Assembly: GCF_011602365.1 (NCBI RefSeq)
Contig: NZ_JAAONZ010000012.1
Location: forward strand, 62,001-126,000
Reading direction: 5' to 3'
From: Pseudomaricurvus hydrocarbonicus
GTDB taxonomy: Bacteria > Pseudomonadota > Gammaproteobacteria > Pseudomonadales > Cellvibrionaceae
DNA: 64,000 nt
Each line of letters starts with the position of its first letter. Position 1 is the stretch's first letter. The notes below the pieces were generated by a model. That model made no database searches and was not told the DNA's origin. It saw nothing but the letters and a program-made list of their open reading frames with translations. The translations under genes were made by a program, and so were the position numbers. Of the stretch, positions 55,904 to 64,000 are shown one piece after another.

Positions 55904-57655
55904 ATGAAAAATAAAAATGATGTGTCCATTGGACGTCGAACGTTGTTAACAGGCACAACCGTGTTGGGCGCGACAGCCATGTTGGGTGTCGCAAACCAAC
56001 CGGTACAAGCAGGGGTTGAAGAACCCTCTTGGGAGGGTGAATTCGATGTTATTTGTGTGGGCAGTGGGGCTGCAGCATTGACTGCGGCGGTGACTGCTAC
56101 CAGCGGTGGTGCCCAGGTTCTGGTGTTGGAAAAGGCTCCGGTTACCGGCGGTACGACCGCTAAATCGGGAGGGGTGTTCTGGATTCCGAATCATTATGGT
56201 TTAAAAGCACAAGGAATTAACGATCGTCGAGAAGACTGTATCCGCTACATGTGCCGATATGCATTTTCGTCTTTATACGATGCCGATGCCGAGCATTATG
56301 GCTTGCACGTGCTCGATTTTGACAAGATTGCAGCTTTTTACGATCATGGTTCTGACATGGTGGATTTTATTCGCAAAAGTGGAGCATTACATGTCCGCCA
56401 GTGGCGCATGTGGGATCGCAATGTCGAAGCACCTGATTATCTGGAGCATGTGGCTGAAAATAAAGTGCCGATGGGACGACCGCTGGCTTCAGCGACAGCC
56501 AGCGGTGACTATGCGCATGGCTATGGGTTGGTGGAACAAATGGAAAACTGGTTGACGGATCACCGCGTGCCCGTCTTGACAGAGCACGCGGTAACGGCTT
56601 TGATCACCCGTGATGACGCCATTATCGGTGTTCAGGTGGATGAAGGTGGTAAGCTTAAACTTTACCGCGCACGTCGTGGTGTCATTTTTGGCAGTGGTGG
56701 TTTCGCTCACAATGTGGAAATGCTGGATGCCAATCAAGTGGTACCTGTGTATGGATCCTGTGCCCAGCAAAGTGCCACTGGAGACCTGGTCTCCATTGCT
56801 GGAGGCGTTGGGGCAAAAATCGGCAATCTGAATGGTGGCTGGCGTACTCAGGTGGTTCTGGAGCAAGCGTTAAAGAATCGTGCCATAGCAACCGGTATGT
56901 TTGTGCCGCCGGGCGATTCAATGATTCTCGTGAATCGGTACGGCAAGCGAGTGGTGAATGAACATCGAAATTACAATGATCGCACCCAAATTCATTTGGC
57001 CTATGACCCCGTGAATGCGGAGTATCCTAATCAATTGTTGATGATGATCTATGATCGCCGAACGGCTGAACTGGTTGGGGCTGACAATGGCTTGCCACCG
57101 GTTAACGCTCAGGCAGAACATGTGATCAGCGCGGACACCCTGTCGGATCTGGCGATTAAAATTCAACAAAGGTTGGCAAAATACCACCAGAAAACCGGTC
57201 ATTACACCCTCGATCATGAATTTTCCGAAACCTTGCTACGGACTGTCGAGCGTTTCAATCAGTTTTCCCGTTCGGGCAAAGATGAAGATTTTCAACGCGG
57301 TGATCATGCCTATGATCGAGAGTGGCACCTGGTGTGGGGCAATTTCCAATACAATGATGAGCATAAGGAGAACCCTTATCCCAATGTAACCCTGCACCCA
57401 CTGTCAGACAAAGGGCCGTATCACGCGATTATTCTGGCCCCCGGGGTGCTGGATACCAATGGTGGGCCAATTACTAATGCCAAAGCGCAAATTCTGGATC
57501 GCCATGACAAGCCTATTGCGGGGTTGTATGGTGCGGGTAACTGTATCTCGAGCCCAACGCGCAACGCTTATGTTGGGGCGGGTGGAACGATTGGTCCGGC
57601 AATGACCTATGGTTATATCGCCGGAACTGAGGTTCTTAATGAACCGGTACGGTAG
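55904..57655 (+). CDS. Tat-exported FAD-dependent dehydrogenase, 3-ketosteroid-delta1-dehydrogenase/fumarate-reductase family
   Basis: A 583-residue flavoprotein. The N-terminus has a twin-arginine signal (GRRTLLTG, R11-R12) with a hydrophobic stretch ending near residue 37, so the enzyme should act in the periplasm. The FAD motif VGSGAAALTAA is at about 52-62, GGTTAKSGG follows, and the C-terminus has GLYGAGNC...GAGGTIGPAMTYGYIAG, the KstD-type pattern. Such enzymes desaturate a cyclohexenone-type ring. A c-type cytochrome gene follows 8 nt after the stop and is a natural electron acceptor. Most KstD enzymes are cytoplasmic, so export is unusual. Confidence 0.9.
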   Translation: MKNKNDVSIGRRTLLTGTTVLGATAMLGVANQPVQAGVEEPSWEGEFDVICVGSGAAALTAAVTATSGGAQVLVLEKAPVTGGTTAKSGGVFWIPNHYGLKAQGINDRREDCIRYMCRYAFSSLYDADAEHYGLHVLDFDKIAAFYDHGSDMVDFIRKSGALHVRQWRMWDRNVEAPDYLEHVAENKVPMGRPLASATASGDYAHGYGLVEQMENWLTDHRVPVLTEHAVTALITRDDAIIGVQVDEGGKLKLYRARRGVIFGSGGFAHNVEMLDANQVVPVYGSCAQQSATGDLVSIAGGVGAKIGNLNGGWRTQVVLEQALKNRAIATGMFVPPGDSMILVNRYGKRVVNEHRNYNDRTQIHLAYDPVNAEYPNQLLMMIYDRRTAELVGADNGLPPVNAQAEHVISADTLSDLAIKIQQRLAKYHQKTGHYTLDHEFSETLLRTVERFNQFSRSGKDEDFQRGDHAYDREWHLVWGNFQYNDEHKENPYPNVTLHPLSDKGPYHAIILAPGVLDTNGGPITNAKAQILDRHDKPIAGLYGAGNCISSPTRNAYVGAGGTIGPAMTYGYIAGTEVLNEPVR

Positions 57656-57663
57656 GAGTGTCT

Positions 57664-58065
57664 ATGCACAAAATTCGAATCACAACGCTGGCTGGATTCT
57701 GTTTCCTGGTGGCGGCATCGGTTCAAGGGAGGGCGGATAATCTGCCCTCGTTCTCCGCTCACGTGGTGCCGATTCTCAAGCGTCGCTGTGCCACTTGTCA
57801 TATTACCGGGCAGGAGCCCGGCATGATGTCGCTGGTGCCGAATAAAGCCTATCAATCATTGGTTGGTGTAAAGTCTGTCGAATCGGAGTTACTGCGGGTC
57901 AAGGCGGCTTCGCCGGATGAAAGCTATCTTCTGCATAAGATTCTGGGGTCGCAACTCTCTGCTGGCGGTAACGGTGAACGAATGCCATTTATGGCACCGC
58001 CTTTATCGGCAGCGCAAATTGATACCATACGCTCCTGGATTGAGTCGGGGGCGCCTGATAATTAA
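57664..58065 (+). CDS. Secreted c-type cytochrome
   Basis: A 133-residue protein with an N-terminal signal peptide (TLAGFCFLVAASVQGRA), one haem-binding CATCH (C42-H46) and a later MPFM that can supply the axial methionine. The pattern resembles small planctomycete-type cytochrome domains. The start at 57664 has GGAG 6 nt upstream; a GTG frame begins at 57658. It probably takes electrons from the adjacent Tat-exported flavoprotein. Confidence 0.88.
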   Translation: MHKIRITTLAGFCFLVAASVQGRADNLPSFSAHVVPILKRRCATCHITGQEPGMMSLVPNKAYQSLVGVKSVESELLRVKAASPDESYLLHKILGSQLSAGGNGERMPFMAPPLSAAQIDTIRSWIESGAPDN

Positions 58066-58127
58066 CATTTTCTTTTTGATAATTAGTATTTCACATATAT
58101 TAATTGCTGGGGTTAAGGGGGTTTTAA

Positions 58128-58505
58128 ATGTTTAAAATGCTGACGTTCCTGAAAAAGCGTGATGATCTGACGATGGAAGAATTTAAACATTATTATGAAA
58201 GCGTTCATGCTCAAATTGGCAAACAAGTGTTACAACCGGAAGTGCGGCGATACTTTCGCCGCTACCTGACGCCGTTTGATGATGCTCTGGCCAGCCGGGC
58301 GAATGGGTTGGATTATGACGTCGTGACTGAAATCTGGTTTGATGGTAAAGCGGATTTTGAGGTGGTGATGGCACGCCTGTCGCAGCCTGACATTCAGCGC
58401 CTGATTGTTGAGGATGAGGAGCAGCTCTTTGACCGAAGCCGCAATCAGGTGATGCTGGTGGACGAGGTAGAAACTGAGTTCGCGGGTGCATCGGCTAACG
58501 TTTAA
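58128..58505 (+). CDS. EthD-domain protein
   Basis: A 125-residue dimeric alpha/beta protein of the EthD/ABM-like fold (FKMLTFLKKRDDLTMEEFKHYYESVHA, RYFRRYLTPFDD, EIWFDGKADFEVVMARL). EthD proteins occur beside cytochrome or oxygenase genes and may assist ring chemistry. Ribosome site AAGGGGG lies upstream. The stop codon lies in the first unit of a 12-bp tandem repeat. Confidence 0.83.
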   Translation: MFKMLTFLKKRDDLTMEEFKHYYESVHAQIGKQVLQPEVRRYFRRYLTPFDDALASRANGLDYDVVTEIWFDGKADFEVVMARLSQPDIQRLIVEDEEQLFDRSRNQVMLVDEVETEFAGASANV

Positions 58506-58551
58506 TCCTCTCAATAATCCTCTCAATAATCCTCTCAATAATCCTCTCAAT
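58504..58551. repeat. 12-bp tandem repeat (AATCCTCTCAAT x4)
   Basis: Four perfect copies begin within the stop codon of the EthD gene and extend 46 bp into the intergenic region. The array is not read as coding. Confidence 0.95.
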
Positions 58552-58863
58552 GTATGAAGATATTTCACGGCCACGGTTGTGCTGCTTCTAGGCTTACCGA
58601 GTCAGCTGTTCTGTATCTTCTCCGCGTTCAGCCAGTTTCCCCACACCAGATATTTACCTCGAGATAGAACGCTCGCTAAGCCAAGATGTGTCTGCATGGC
58701 TACTCGTCGACTGAACGTGCGAAGATCTGTGTGGGTTCGTCGTTAGCCACATCGCCTTATCACCGGTCACGACACACATACGGTGGTGGTGTGGATCGGT
58801 CAGCGCGTATTGCGGATAGAAGAGCTATGTGGGGGGCTTTGAAGGGAAAGGGGTAAAGCGGAG
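58552..58863. other. Intergenic stretch, nothing recognised
   Basis: This region lies between the repeat array and the TonB terminator. I see no gene, RNA signature or further repeat in it. Confidence 0.5.
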
Positions 58864-58903
58864 AAAAAATACTGGTTGGCCATGTCTTGCATGGCCAACC
58901 AGT
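58864..58903 (-). terminator. Rho-independent terminator of the third TonB receptor gene
   Basis: ACTGGTTGGCCATG (58871-58884) pairs perfectly with CATGGCCAACCAGT (58890-58903), a 14-bp stem around a 5-nt loop. On the minus strand it is followed by six Ts. Confidence 0.93.
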
Positions 58904-58921
58904 AAAAGGGGTGAAGAGTGT

Positions 58922-61342
58922 TTATTGAAATTTGTAGGTTAACTGCACTGCCACAGTACGGGGCAGTGAGGTAAACCCCATTTGATCGGCAAAGGCGCCA
59001 CCGGCGCCCGGAGTACTGGGACCATCCACAACACCGGAGACGATAAACTCATTGGTGAGGTTTTTACCCAGTAATTGCAGTTGCCACTTTTGATCCTGGC
59101 CGGCTAAATATACGCTGGCATCGACGGTGGTATAGCTGTCACGCATGGCGTGGGGGTTGGCGAACGCGGAGGCGTTGTAGCTGTCGGAATACACGCTGTC
59201 TACCGCGATACCGTATTCCCAGCCATTGCTCAGGAAACCATCATAGCTTATGCCCAATGAGGCCGACCATTCTGGTGCCATCGCGGTTGGTTCGCCGCTG
59301 ATGTCCTGGCCTGGCGTGCCATTGGTGCCTGGCACCACATCGGTACAGCCCTGAGACGCACTCTGACCTGCCCAGCAGGGGGCAACAAAGTCATCGTACT
59401 CCGCTTTGTTATAGGCCAGCGTGGTTCGTATAGACAGCCCCGGAACCGCATAAGGTGCATATTCAAGATCCATCTCAACGCCCGTGGTGTTGGCAGAACC
59501 GGCGTTCAGGGTAATGAATGCAAACGTTGGCGAGTTAAAGAAATCGACCTGTAAATCATCGTAGTCGTAGTTGTATACGGTAAAGTTCATACGCAGTTGA
59601 TTGTCGAGCAACGTCGTTTTAATCCCTGCTTCAAAACCTTGAGCCGTTTCAGGATCGAAAGTAAAGTCGGATTCGGATCCTCCCATAAAATCCGCTGAGT
59701 AAATGCCACTGTTGGAAAACCCACCCGATTTATACGCCGTCTTGTAAGACACATAGCCCATCACGTTTTCATTGATTTGCCAGCTGAGTGTGGCTTCGGG
59801 TGACCATTCCTCAAAACTCTGATCACCAATAGCCACTTCATTGGTACGCCAGATGCCTCCAAGTCCCGGGTTGTTGTAAGGGTGTACAAACTCGGATTCT
59901 TTAGTTTCATCTGTGTAACGTGCACCAATACTTAATTCCAAATCCTCAGTGAAATCATAGTTGACCTGAAAAAAAGGCGAGATTGTCTTACCATCCGTAA
60001 AACTGGATTTTTGACTGGCAACATGAACCAGATCCGGTGAGGGGGCTGCGCTGTTCATGAGTCCAGCCGTGGCCACCCACTGATCAAATTGACGCTCGGT
60101 TTCCTGATACAGAATGCCGAGCATAAAGTTGAATGGGCCACTAAACTCGGAGGTCAGGCGAAGCTCTTCCGAAAAAGCTTCCCAGGTGTTTTTTTCAGTA
60201 GCAAAAGTTGCGGTGGGAATGGACTGAAAATCACCGGACAATCCAAATGTGTTTTTATTGTCCTGATAGTTAGTTACCGAGGTCAGCGTATAATTTTCGA
60301 AGTTGTATTCAATGTTGGCGGTTAACGCGTAGGATTCGTATTCGTTAAACAGCTCACCATTGCTGCGGGCATAAGGTAAGCTATTTGCCAGGACTGAAGG
60401 CATGTAATTTTGTGTGATGACAAAGTCATCACCACATCGGACATTTGGGTTAATGCCACCTACACCGCCGGGACAGTTAAAATGGGTGTAGTTCCAGGAT
60501 GAGTTGTTGACTTCGGTTTTGGTGCTGGAGGCAGAAAATGTCATGGCCAGATTTTCACCCGGATCCACGGTGATCGTCAATCGGGCGAGGGTTTCTTCCT
60601 CGCCTGGGGCGTCGCGATTATCCGCTGGAGATACATCTTCAGTTACGTTCCCTGTGGCGACGTCATAGGCTGCGTAAGGTTGTACGGTCGATTGATTTTC
60701 AAAATAACCACCGTCCATATCACTGTGACGAACCGCCAAACGCGCGCCAACAGTTTCCGACAAGGGGCCAGAAATAATACCTTCTACGCGCGTCTGTTCG
60801 GATTCGAATTCATAGCCCGCTCGGGCGGTGGCTTCAAATTCTTCGGTAGGCTTGGCGGTGGTGAGCGATATTACGCCGGCGGTCGCATTTTTACCGAAAA
60901 ATAACGATTGTGGGCCTTTCAATAGTTCAATCTGTGCGAGATCGAACATGCCTTCGTTCAACACGCGGCCTTGTCCGAAGTATACGCCATCCAGAATGAC
61001 GGCAACGGACTGCTCAATGCCAATACTGGTGGAGCTGGAGCCAATACCTCTTAGAGTCATTTGAGCACCTGAGCCATTGGAGGAGCGCCCCACAAAAAAC
61101 TGTGGTGACAAAGAGGCTATTTTTTCAAGGCTGGTCACATCAAATTTCTCAATGCGTTCCTGAGAAATGGCGCTCACGGTCAAGGGCGCATCTTGAAGGG
61201 TTTCTTCCCGCTTTCGGGCAGTGACGACAATTTCTTCCAGACCACCTCGAGCGGTGTAATCCGAGGTTTGGGCGAGTGTGGGTAAGCTTAGGCTTGAGCC
61301 TAAAATAACAGCAATGTGTGTTGACAACAGTTTTTTACGCAT
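58922..61342 (-). CDS. TonB-dependent outer-membrane receptor
   Basis: An 806-residue receptor, the largest of the three. It has a signal peptide, a TonB-box-like segment (LEEIVVTARKREETLQDAP), a plug (MTLRGIGSS, VILDGVYFG, QIELLKGPQSLFFGKN) and a beta-barrel ending VAVQLTYKFQ. A variant palindrome lies 120 bp upstream of its start, and a strong terminator follows. Ligand unknown. Confidence 0.95.
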   Translation of the reverse strand: MRKKLLSTHIAVILGSSLSLPTLAQTSDYTARGGLEEIVVTARKREETLQDAPLTVSAISQERIEKFDVTSLEKIASLSPQFFVGRSSNGSGAQMTLRGIGSSSTSIGIEQSVAVILDGVYFGQGRVLNEGMFDLAQIELLKGPQSLFFGKNATAGVISLTTAKPTEEFEATARAGYEFESEQTRVEGIISGPLSETVGARLAVRHSDMDGGYFENQSTVQPYAAYDVATGNVTEDVSPADNRDAPGEEETLARLTITVDPGENLAMTFSASSTKTEVNNSSWNYTHFNCPGGVGGINPNVRCGDDFVITQNYMPSVLANSLPYARSNGELFNEYESYALTANIEYNFENYTLTSVTNYQDNKNTFGLSGDFQSIPTATFATEKNTWEAFSEELRLTSEFSGPFNFMLGILYQETERQFDQWVATAGLMNSAAPSPDLVHVASQKSSFTDGKTISPFFQVNYDFTEDLELSIGARYTDETKESEFVHPYNNPGLGGIWRTNEVAIGDQSFEEWSPEATLSWQINENVMGYVSYKTAYKSGGFSNSGIYSADFMGGSESDFTFDPETAQGFEAGIKTTLLDNQLRMNFTVYNYDYDDLQVDFFNSPTFAFITLNAGSANTTGVEMDLEYAPYAVPGLSIRTTLAYNKAEYDDFVAPCWAGQSASQGCTDVVPGTNGTPGQDISGEPTAMAPEWSASLGISYDGFLSNGWEYGIAVDSVYSDSYNASAFANPHAMRDSYTTVDASVYLAGQDQKWQLQLLGKNLTNEFIVSGVVDGPSTPGAGGAFADQMGFTSLPRTVAVQLTYKFQ

Positions 61343-61461
61343 GGGATCCCTCTGAATATAATCATTATAAGTATTAGAGTCACTGCGCTAATAACAGAGC
61401 GAGTGAGTATTTTATGGTATGAGGTGGTACCTTGATTGCACCATACCACTTTCTTTCTATA

Positions 61462-61479
61462 AAACAAGCATAATTGTTT
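61462..61479. promoter_or_regulatory. Regulon palindrome, copy 8 (AAACAAG CATA ATTGTTT)
   Basis: A 6-of-7 matched dyad 120 bp upstream of the third TonB receptor start on the minus strand. Confidence 0.62.
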
Positions 61480-61536
61480 TTAATATATGGTGGCGGTGAG
61501 TTTAAGCTCCGCATTGAGCCGCTAGCCGGACGTGGT

Positions 61537-62553
61537 TCAGCAGAGTTTGACCAGGCTTTTTCCCAAATTGTTGCCTGTGAGCATCTGGCAAAATGCCTCA
61601 GCGGTGCTGGCAAGTCCGTGTGTTATATTCACTGGCGCGTGCAGTTGTTCAGCAGTTATCCAGTGACCAAGCACCTCCATGGCAGCTGAGTATTCTTCGA
61701 CATAATCCGAAAACATAAAGCCCTCGGCTTTAGCTCGTTTAGTCACAAGTTCCCATAGATGGTGTATGCCAATGTGCTGTCCAGTTAAATCATATTGGGA
61801 GATGGCCCCGCACAAAATGATACGGGCATTGAGGGCAATATGTTTAAGGGTTGTATCAAGCATATGGCCTCCTACATTATCGAAATATATATCAACGCCA
61901 TTCGGCGCCATCTCCGCAAGAGCTTGATCCAGGCCCGGTGAAGCCTTGTAGTTGATCACATGGTCATAGCCGAGTTCCGATTGCAGCCATTGACACTTCT
62001 CTTCCGAGCTGCTGATGCCAATGGTGCGGCAACCCAAAATTTTGCCTATTTGTCCAACCAGGCTGCCGACTCCTCCCGCTGCAGCGCTGACGAGCAAGGT
62101 ATCGCCTGGCTTGGGTTGACCGATATTCATCAAACCGAAATAGGCGGTCATCCCCGAAGGACCCAAGGCGCTGAGGTAGTGTTCGGGACCAAAATTTTCA
62201 TTGGGCTGGATGATAGTCATCAGGTCGCTGCCATCAGCGATACTGTGAGTTTCCCAGGCTGTTCGTCCTACTACTAGTGATCCGATGGGGTAATCAGAGT
62301 GCAGAGATTCGGTAACCTCTCCCAACACAATGCTTTGGACTGGGGTGTCGAGGGGCATTTCAGACAAATAGTTGTCCGATGCGCCCGCATTCATCCACTG
62401 CCGGAAACCGGCATCCAGAGACAGGAAAAGGTTTCGAATGAGAAACTGCCCCTCCTTTAAAGCGGGTAAGTCGGTTGCTTTCAGGGAGAAATGCTCAGGT
62501 TGTAACACACCGTTCGGGCGTCGAGCCAAAACTACTTGTTGTACGGTTGTCAT
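61537..62553 (-). CDS. MDR-superfamily NADP-dependent oxidoreductase
   Basis: A 338-residue zinc-free medium-chain reductase (LFLSLDAGFRQWMN, VSAAAGGVGSLVGQIGK, DIYFDNVGGHMLDT, LCGAISQYDLTGQHIGIHHLW). The start at 62553 matches paralog N-termini (PMTTVQQVVLARRP); a longer frame to 62637 is probably not translated. It is 58 nt beyond the third TonB receptor promoter site and divergent from the SDR at 62808, sharing a palindrome copy. Confidence 0.88.
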   Translation of the reverse strand: MTTVQQVVLARRPNGVLQPEHFSLKATDLPALKEGQFLIRNLFLSLDAGFRQWMNAGASDNYLSEMPLDTPVQSIVLGEVTESLHSDYPIGSLVVGRTAWETHSIADGSDLMTIIQPNENFGPEHYLSALGPSGMTAYFGLMNIGQPKPGDTLLVSAAAGGVGSLVGQIGKILGCRTIGISSSEEKCQWLQSELGYDHVINYKASPGLDQALAEMAPNGVDIYFDNVGGHMLDTTLKHIALNARIILCGAISQYDLTGQHIGIHHLWELVTKRAKAEGFMFSDYVEEYSAAMEVLGHWITAEQLHAPVNITHGLASTAEAFCQMLTGNNLGKSLVKLC

Positions 62554-62660
62554 AGGGATATCGCCATTATTGTGTTTATTTTTATAGTGCAGCTTGGGGT
62601 CAGGTTGCGACTTTGATCGCAATTTTATGGTTGCCAAGCAGCCGGTTTTACAACAATATA

Positions 62661-62678
62661 AAACAGTCTAGATTGTTT
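62661..62678. promoter_or_regulatory. Regulon palindrome, copy 9 (AAACAGT CTAG ATTGTTT)
   Basis: A 6-of-7 matched dyad between the divergent MDR oxidoreductase (108 bp) and SDR (130 bp) genes. Confidence 0.68.
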
Positions 62679-62807
62679 GTGAATATTTTTGTGCATATTT
62701 ATTGTCGGTAAGACAGAAGTTGAGATTTTAAGCACTATGTTCTAGCGCGAGTAAACACTCTAGGACGTCACTGATAACACACTGATATAACTATAAAAGG
62801 AATAAGC

Positions 62808-63569
62808 ATGTCTCGTTTAAATAATAAAGTAGCACTCATTACCGGAGCAGCCTCCAATCCTGGGTTAGGGCGTGCGATAGCACTCACTTTTGCACGGGAA
62901 GGGGCCAAACTTGTGATCAGTGACGTTAACGCAGAAGGGTTAGCCAGCTGCTATGAAGAAGTTAAAGCTTTGGGCGGGGAGGTACTTCAGCTGCATCAGG
63001 ACGTGACCTCTGAGTCGGGTTGGGAAGAAGCGATTTCGGCGGCCGAGGCGGAGTATGGCCAACTGGACATTCTGGTGAATAATGCAGGCATTGCGGTGCT
63101 CAGAAACACCGACGAAATGACATTGGAAGATTTTGAACGGCAAATGAGAGTAAATATGACCAGTGTCTTTTTGGGCTGCAAACACGGTGTAAAAGCCATG
63201 CGCAGAGCAGGAGGGGGTTCGATCATCAATTTGTCTTCAGTCGCCGGGCTGGTGGGGATACCGGGGACGGGTGCCTACGGGGCCAGCAAAGGCGGCGTAC
63301 GCTTGTTGTCCAAAACGGTTGCTTTGGAAAATGCGCGTCAGAATATCCGCTGCAATTCGATTCATCCGGGGGTCATTTGGACCAATATCCAGCAAGACGC
63401 TATTCGGGATAACCCCGGTCAATACGAAATTATTAACGACTCTATTCCGATGGGACGTATGGGGCAACCCGAAGATGTGGCAAATTGTGCATTGTTTCTT
63501 GCTTCGGATGAATCCAGTTACGTCTCAGGGGTGGAGCTGACAGTCGACGGATGTTTAACGGCCCAGTAA
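62808..63569 (+). CDS. Short-chain dehydrogenase/reductase (SDR)
   Basis: A 253-residue SDR, close paralog of the 29436 gene: extended glycine motif TGAASNPGLG, NNAGIA, NLSSVAGL and YGASK. AAAAGG precedes the ATG. It leads a run into the SnoaL-like gene at the right edge, mirroring the SDR/SnoaL pairing at 29 kb. Likely a sequential oxidation of a ring hydroxyl. Confidence 0.9.
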   Translation: MSRLNNKVALITGAASNPGLGRAIALTFAREGAKLVISDVNAEGLASCYEEVKALGGEVLQLHQDVTSESGWEEAISAAEAEYGQLDILVNNAGIAVLRNTDEMTLEDFERQMRVNMTSVFLGCKHGVKAMRRAGGGSIINLSSVAGLVGIPGTGAYGASKGGVRLLSKTVALENARQNIRCNSIHPGVIWTNIQQDAIRDNPGQYEIINDSIPMGRMGQPEDVANCALFLASDESSYVSGVELTVDGCLTAQ

Positions 63570-63719
63570 AAGTGATTGAAGACATTATTAACGATGTTTA
63601 ATCCGTGAGAGCAACCCATTATCAACGATGCGTTGAGCAGAGCGCCGTGTGTGTCGATTGGGTTGTTTTCAAGTATCAGAACGTGATTGTAAAAATTATA
63701 AATAGAGTGAGAGGTGTTT

Positions 63720-64000
63720 ATGGAAGATATGAAAAAACTTGTACATGAGCGCGATATTAAAAACGTATTAATTGAATACGCAACCGCACTGGATTCAAAA
63801 ATTTACGAGCGTTTGGAAAACGTTTTTTTACCAGACTCGTTGGCTGTATATTATGGTGTAGGTGAGTGTCAGGGGTTGGCAGAAATTACAGCGTTGGTAT
63901 CAGGAGTTTTGTCTCAGTGTGGTCAAACCCAGCACTTATTGAGTAATTATCAAATTCAAGTGGAAGGGCAGATCGCGTGGGCCAAGTGTTATCTTCAAGC
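63720..64000 (+). CDS. SnoaL-like (NTF2-fold) protein, partial at window end
   Basis: The frame opens at ATG 63720 with GAGAGG about 5 nt upstream and runs open to the window edge (93 complete codons). The N-terminus reads MEDMKKLVHERDIKNVLIEY, followed by ALDSKIYERLENVFLPDS, typical of SnoaL-like proteins. The C-terminus is missing because the window ends. It is probably cotranscribed with the SDR 150 nt upstream. Confidence 0.75.
   Translation, partial: MEDMKKLVHERDIKNVLIEYATALDSKIYERLENVFLPDSLAVYYGVGECQGLAEITALVSGVLSQCGQTQHLLSNYQIQVEGQIAWAKCYLQ

Overview
The window is a dense catabolic island from a Gram-negative bacterium. Three TonB-dependent outer-membrane receptors, LysR/GntR/AraC/TetR regulators and a proteobacterial protocatechuate 4,5-cleavage gene set point to a proteobacterium, most likely a gammaproteobacterium (taxon inferred from gene families, not tested). 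I see no tRNA, rRNA, CRISPR, insertion sequence or phage gene.

Region A (1-13.7 kb) is the lower pathway. It encodes 4-hydroxybenzoate 3-hydroxylase (PobA) with a divergent AraC regulator, and every step of protocatechuate 4,5-cleavage to pyruvate and oxaloacetate: LigA/LigB dioxygenase, LigC dehydrogenase, LigI lactonase, GalD-type tautomerase, LigJ hydratase and LigK-type aldolase. It also holds a FucP/GluP-like permease, a LysR regulator with two DNA-binding domains, an unassigned DUF1932 dehydrogenase, an aldo/keto reductase and a GntR regulator.

Region B (14.5-34.4 kb) holds Rieske oxygenases with SnoaL-like small proteins, and a tight eight-gene minus-strand operon (26.5 to 18.1 kb). 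That operon encodes a complete 2-oxo-acid dehydrogenase complex (E1a, E1b, E2, E3), a DUF35/thiolase-fold pair resembling side-chain aldolases, a Rieske oxygenase and its ferredoxin. Two adjacent TetR genes, a SnoaL/VOC pair and six consecutive short-chain dehydrogenases follow.

Region C (34.4-64 kb) contains two more Rieske oxygenase operons, three TonB-dependent receptors, an acyl-CoA ligase, an acyl-CoA dehydrogenase pair, four more SDRs, three of the window's four MDR-type NADP oxidoreductases, two ThuA-like proteins, and a Tat-exported KstD-like flavoprotein next to a secreted c-type cytochrome. The last gene (SnoaL-like) runs off the right edge.

The most striking non-coding signal is a repeated 18-bp palindrome, AAACAAT-N4-ATTGTTT and close variants. 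It occurs nine times from 16.3 to 62.7 kb, almost always in the promoter region of Rieske, TonB, SDR, acyl-CoA dehydrogenase or 2-oxo-acid dehydrogenase genes, and one copy lies directly upstream of the TetR pair. I saw none in the lig/pob region. The natural reading is a TetR-controlled regulon covering an upper pathway for an unknown, probably large or hydrophobic, aromatic or alicyclic compound taken up by TonB receptors. Its side chain would be CoA-activated and trimmed, and its ring product may be fed to PobA and the 4,5-cleavage pathway. The substrate and step order are inference.
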